From Ophiothrix spiculata (lineage: Eukaryota > Echinodermata > Ophiuroidea > Amphilepidida > Ophiotrichidae): 22,342 nucleotides of DNA. This document shows, piece after piece, positions 18,755 to 22,342 of this stretch. Numbering within the stretch: the stretch's first letter is position 1; every line of letters starts with the position of its first letter. The stretch lies in the NCBI GenBank assembly GCA_000969725.1, contig JXSR01S035431.1; one strand, 5' to 3'. The position numbers and the translations under genes are program-made. Below the pieces are notes generated by a model that was not told where the DNA came from, searched no databases, and saw only the letters and a program-made list of their open reading frames with translations.

Positions 18755-18844
18755 GTAGCGTGTTGCTTCACTAACAACTTTTTAATTGATAACAAAATGT
18801 CATTATATAAAATGTTAACAATATAACATGAAAACTCTCAATTA
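18755..18844 (+). repeat. Diverged duplicate flanking a Tc1-like element, copy 1
   Basis: About 90 bp resembling 19518-19606: both start GTAGC(G/A)TGTTGCTT, pass through AAAATGTCATTATA and end AAAACTCTCAA(A)TTA. The Tc1-like element at 18878-19400 lies between the two copies. Confidence 0.6.
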
Positions 18845-18877
18845 GCCAAATTTTGCTTTGGATATTGGTCTAATATA

Positions 18878-19400
18878 CACTCCCGGTCAATAGTGTTTGC
18901 GCACCAAACATTTAACCAGCCATATCTCGAGAACCGTTCATCATTTGCGCCATATTTTTTCGGATTTATATTTTACATACATATATCTAAAAAACTCAAC
19001 AAGAATTGCATTTATCGCATTTGAAAATATGGTGTGCTTAACATATTGTGCATTTTCTTCTGCACATAATAAACGGAGTTTAAATACATAACTGCACATT
19101 TGTTGGAAAACTTTTTACCTGAAAATGTTCTTTACGGCTACACGGTGATAATGAGCATTGAAAAATAAACAACATAGGAACATATCAAAAAGTGGGTGTG
19201 GTGTATTTGTATATGGTCCAGGAAATCAGCCATTTTTATGATTATGGAAGATCGAATATCAGAAGAAACATAAATTTCTTATATTGGATACATTAAGCAC
19301 CTATAAAAAACATGAATTTTTTCACAGATTTGGTCGTTTGATATAATAATTATGTTCTTGCCCGTATTTAAGGGTGCGCAAACACTTTTGACCGGGAGTG
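18878..19400. mobile_element. Tc1-like non-autonomous element
   Basis: A 523-bp element flanked by TA (18876-18877 and 19401-19402). The terminal repeat begins CACTCCCGGTCAATAGTG and is inverted at the right at 27 of 28 positions. CACTCCCGGTCAAAAGT-type ends are characteristic of Tc1-like transposons. The interior has no transposase frame, so it depends on a source in trans. Confidence 0.85.
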
Positions 19401-19517
19401 TATCTCTACAAGATAGAAAACGCTTGTTATCATCATCATGCATGGCCCTTTAATATTGATTTTGAACTAGGAGTTTGGTTTAATGGATAAAGTCATTCTA
19501 ATCAAGGGTTTTGGCTT

Positions 19518-19606
19518 GTAGCATGTTGCTTTAAAGCTTTTAACTAAATTAAGAGTAAAATGTCATTATAACCAAACCAATAGGACATAAAAACTCTCAA
19601 ATTAAG
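19518..19606 (+). repeat. Diverged duplicate flanking a Tc1-like element, copy 2
   Basis: Partner of 18755-18844, same orientation. Similarity is moderate, with several indels. Confidence 0.6.
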
Positions 19607-19950
19607 GGTAGAAAATGTTGCCTTTAATGTATCTCAGCAAGACAATTTTACTTCTTGACCTTTTGCAGAATTGTTGTACCATTGTAAAGCAATTATGAAA
19701 TTGTAACCAGTTATCAAATTTTAACCAAAATAATGTGAATCTTTCATGAATTTATAATTGCAATTTATATAACCAGATAGTGCTTATCTATGATCATACT
19801 TAATCTGACTACACAGTACTGATTTTGTAATTTTTGTGTAAAATAAATAAAACACATAATTTGAAAATACAAAATACATTGTTATATGTTTATTTCAATT
19901 CTTGTGCAATAAATTGTGTATATAAAATTAGGACCAAATACCCAACAATG
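19607..19950. other. Non-coding DNA, nothing recognised
   Basis: AT-rich sequence with AATAAA-type hexamers near 19842 but no exon that would use them. Confidence 0.4.
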
Positions 19951-20190
19951 GATTGTGTGCAGGTTATTTCATAGTATATGGGTAGATAAAGTGCATACAA
20001 ACAATGGGGTCAAAGGTCTACATTAGAGTCAGCCATTATAACAAGGCAGGAGACCATATTCGATTGTTTGTATATTATTCAACGGCCGACTAGCATGATG
20101 GATTAAATTGCTTACAAACCAATGGGTGAGTCTTAGGTCTACATTAGAGTCACACATGATAACATGACAGACCCAATATTGGATTGTGTG
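19951..20190 (+). repeat. Degenerate tandem repeat, units of 111 and 120 bp
   Basis: Unit starts GATTGT(G/T)TG at 19951, 20062 and 20182. The first two units share TACAAACAATGGG / TACAAACCAATGGG, AGGTCTACATTAGAGTCA, 'ataaca' and a final ATATT. The third is truncated. Confidence 0.75.
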
Positions 20191-20222
20191 CATTAGGTCT
20201 TAGTTTCACTAGCCATGATTAC

Positions 20223-20410
20223 CAGTGTTTCCACTCAAGATCACATGGTGCGCAATTGGTATGGGAGTTTGGAAAATTGGTGCAACATGTTTTTGAAAAG
20301 GGTAGAGAATTGTTATTTTTCCTGATTTTTTTAAAACCACTTTTCAGCCTCAGCTAGTGATTTTGGCGTAAGCACCTCTTCCAAGTCAAAGTCAAAATTG
20401 AAAACACTGC
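20223..20410. mobile_element. Small hAT-like MITE
   Basis: CAGTGTTTCCACTC at 20223 and a right end whose complement starts CAGTGTTTTCAATT define a 188-bp element. CAGTG ends are typical of hAT elements. The neighbouring 8-mers (ATGATTAC and CTGGTCAC) match at 5 of 8 positions, compatible with an old target duplication. Non-coding. Confidence 0.5.
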
Positions 20411-20706
20411 TGGTCACACGAGCTCAAAAAACTTGGGATTAAATAAACCAATACAACAGATAATGAACTGAATCATCAGAATGTTAATTAGAGTTGAAAC
20501 CCTTTATTCTGTCCATACCATGATCATTGAGGTCCAAGATAGGGTTAACTTTGCCTAAGTGGGGCTAATCCCATCATGCTATAAGTCATCCAATAATATA
20601 ATAGTGAATTTTTATATATCCTATTTAACAAATACTTGATATATATTTCATACATCCTCATACATTTTAAATCATTCCATTCTCTATAAACCTTGAAGTA
20701 TGCAAC
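20411..20706. other. Non-coding DNA, nothing recognised
   Basis: AT-rich. Its right part may be decayed LINE sequence leading into the remnant that follows. Confidence 0.35.
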
Positions 20707-20983
20707 AAGCAATCAGATTCTGTTAGGAGATCCATAGCATTTCCCTTGTATCTCTTTTGCGTTTGCAGCTCCGACTGTTTGGAACTCTCTTCCAATAAGT
20801 CTCCGCAACTACTCCAACTTGTTGCAGTTCAAACATGAGTTGAAAACATACCTTTTTCGGCAAGCATTTCAAGATTCATAAGTTTGTTTTTCTGTTTTTG
20901 TAGTGTTTTTGTTTTAGCGCTTAAGAGTTTTTTGTAGATTTTGCGCTATATAAATGCGATATATTATTATTATTATTATTATT
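20707..20983 (+). mobile_element. 3' end of a CR1/L2-type LINE
   Basis: A 38-codon open stretch from 20765 ends in TAA at 20879-20881. It begins AAPTVWNSLPISLRN and continues LLQFKHELKTYLFRQAF. This is the characteristic C-terminus of reverse-transcriptase ORFs in jockey/CR1/L2-type LINEs (A-P-x-x-W-N-S-L-P ... F-K-x-x-L-K-T-x-L-F). Upstream in the same frame 'GDP' is followed by a stop, so the copy is decayed and 5'-truncated. A short 3' UTR with GCGCTATATAAATGCGAT ends in an ATT simple repeat at 20961-20983. Confidence 0.85.
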
Positions 20984-21179
20984 CTACAACAGCTTGAGCT
21001 GATGGCTTTGTATTGTGTAAGAGACTAGTAATGATTGATATGAATTGATTAAGACCAAATCACTGTGTTATTTTTGTACATGAATCTGTCAAGATTTTGG
21101 TATAATTTATGGCTGATTTAGTTGCTATCACACGGACAAACATTGAACATATAAGTTCATTTGAATATTAAGCAAGATT
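20984..21179. other. Non-coding DNA, nothing recognised
   Basis: AT-rich spacer between the LINE tail and the compound palindrome. Confidence 0.4.
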
Positions 21180-21325
21180 TCGAGGGTTGAGAGCCACAAG
21201 GCCGTATTTGCACGGGCAACAATGAGCCACAATGCTGTATGTGGCTCTTTAATTGCACATGCAAATACGGCCTTGTGGCATTTCATTTCCGGTGTAAATA
21301 AGGCCTTGTGGCGCTCAACCCTCGA
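21180..21325. repeat. Compound nested palindrome
   Basis: The outer arms TCGAGGGTTGAGAGCCAC (from 21180) and GTGGCGCTCAACCCTCGA (to 21325) are inverted. GCCACAAGGCCGTATTTGC at 21193-21211 has a perfect inverted copy at 21261-21279 and a second, diverged inverted copy at about 21293-21312. A further hairpin, GAGCCACA(8 nt)TGTGGCTC, sits at 21224-21247. One left arm can therefore pair with either of two right arms. It is GC-richer than its surroundings. Possibly a small MITE. Confidence 0.8.
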
Positions 21326-21639
21326 TTTGGTACGTTGTTACGATTAAAAAAATACAGACGAATTTATTTCCCTGTACGGTCACATTGGTTTGTGTGCATT
21401 AATCGGCTGTTTGTTGCATACTTCTCAGTTTATATAGTATAGATAATATTAGTATTGAATCAATTATTCAACATTATCAAGGCACTCTCTGCATGAGCAT
21501 AACCTGGGAACAACCTCAATTGACATTGGTGCATCCAACAGAATATGAGTATGTGAACAATGGGGGAATCAATGTTCCAGTCTTATTTCAAATTTCATGT
21601 GTAAGAATCTTAATTGCTTGATGAATTCAAAATATTAGT

Positions 21640-22083
21640 ATGATCGTGATTAATCATTCTATTTCAAAACGGCTGCCAAGATACTTGCATAGAATGGATC
21701 ATGAACAATCAAGACTGAAATTAATGACAATTGTGACCGTACACCACAAACCTCAAGTAAAGTCGCCCCTGGTGAAATTTGCTTTATTGGAGATTCAAAA
21801 GGAACACATTTTTAGCTTTCAAATTCAAATGACATCCACAAGTAGAGCAATGATTTTTCAAAACATGAAATTCAAAATACAGAGTAAATGTATGTTAAAA
21901 TTTTCATATTATGCACATGTCCAATGCAACAACATTCAGAAAATTTTAGTTTTCAGATATTTTGGAGATGTAATGAAAGCTGATATTTTTTTCAAGGAGT
22001 TAATTCTGCTAGGCAAAATCTGCAAAAATCTCAATTTTGTGAGAACGTTGTCGTTTGTGTGTATTTTGTGCTCAAGTTCCTGA
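21640..22083 (+). CDS. Uncharacterised 147-codon ORF, doubtful
   Basis: The longest ATG-initiated frame outside the kinase. The product is basic, rich in Ile, Lys and Phe, with no signal peptide, repeat or recognised motif. Composition follows what AT-rich DNA would give by chance, and no splice sites frame it. It could be a chance ORF, a small lineage-specific gene or a piece of an unrecognised repeat. Confidence 0.18.
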   Translation: MIVINHSISKRLPRYLHRMDHEQSRLKLMTIVTVHHKPQVKSPLVKFALLEIQKEHIFSFQIQMTSTSRAMIFQNMKFKIQSKCMLKFSYYAHVQCNNIQKILVFRYFGDVMKADIFFKELILLGKICKNLNFVRTLSFVCILCSSS

Positions 22084-22342
22084 TGGATGGTCATCATAAT
22101 TAGTATGGAAATGGCTTACAATTGTTTTACGACATACATGTACCACATGAATAAAAAAAAATTGTGCACGGATTAAAACTGATCATGACCTTGATAAAAG
22201 CACCAAATCATACATTTCTTGTTTTTGTAGTAAAGTAAATTTATTAAGCTTTCAAATGCAGAAAAAATGATGGAAATCGGATGAAAAATAAAAAAGATGT
22301 GACCAATTTTGTAAGTATGTCTCTTTTTCTTCCATTCCAATG
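22084..22342. other. Non-coding DNA at window end
   Basis: AT-rich sequence with A runs. No feature is recognised. Confidence 0.4.

Overview
The window reads as animal nuclear DNA, most plausibly from a marine invertebrate deuterostome such as an echinoderm or hemichordate. It is AT-rich and gene-poor, it has spliced exons with GT/AG borders and polyA signals, and it is packed with short inverted-repeat transposons, a tRNA-derived SINE and a LINE 3' end. The taxon is inferred from the character of the repeats and the kinase and cannot be proven from the sequence alone. There is no sign of bacterial operons, CRISPR arrays or phage genes.

Two genes are well supported. The first is an intronless 305-residue Ser/Thr protein kinase (3793-4710, +) resembling the STK35/PDIK1L family, with nearly all catalytic motifs intact. 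The second is the 3' end of a spliced plus-strand gene whose product I do not recognise. It has an internal exon (11569-11670) and a stop-containing last exon (13260-13481), separated by an intron that holds two miniature transposons. About 440 bases further on (13931-14044) lies an open, stop-terminated segment that resembles the end of that last exon and may be a duplicated alternative terminal exon. A minus-strand coding relic with a frame break (9817-10090), a minus-strand protein-like ORF (8281-8547) and a 147-codon ORF (21640-22083) are weaker candidates.

Most of the rest is mobile DNA. From left to right: an AGGTCA-rich element (740-1656); a near-perfect 35-bp-arm palindrome (5230-5301); a TA-flanked MITE (6119-6639); a SINE (6871-7140); a nest in which a fold-back element (7349-8262) sits in a TA inside an older MITE copy (7197-7348); inverted-repeat elements at 9319-9807, 10258-10568, 10576-10719, 11808-11985, 12294-12528 and 13505-13901; a hAT-like element with an 8-bp target duplication that carries the intact relative of the broken MITE (15379-16093 with 15673-16004 inside); MITEs at 16683-16882 and 17110-17538; a fold-back with a 68-bp internal duplication (18349-18674); a Tc1-like element (18878-19400); a degenerate tandem repeat (19951-20190); a hAT-like MITE (20223-20410); the 3' end of a CR1/L2-type LINE (about 20707-20983); and a compound palindrome (21180-21325). 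The genes show no functional link to one another. The main relationship between genes and repeats is that mobile elements fill the intron and the space between the two candidate terminal exons.
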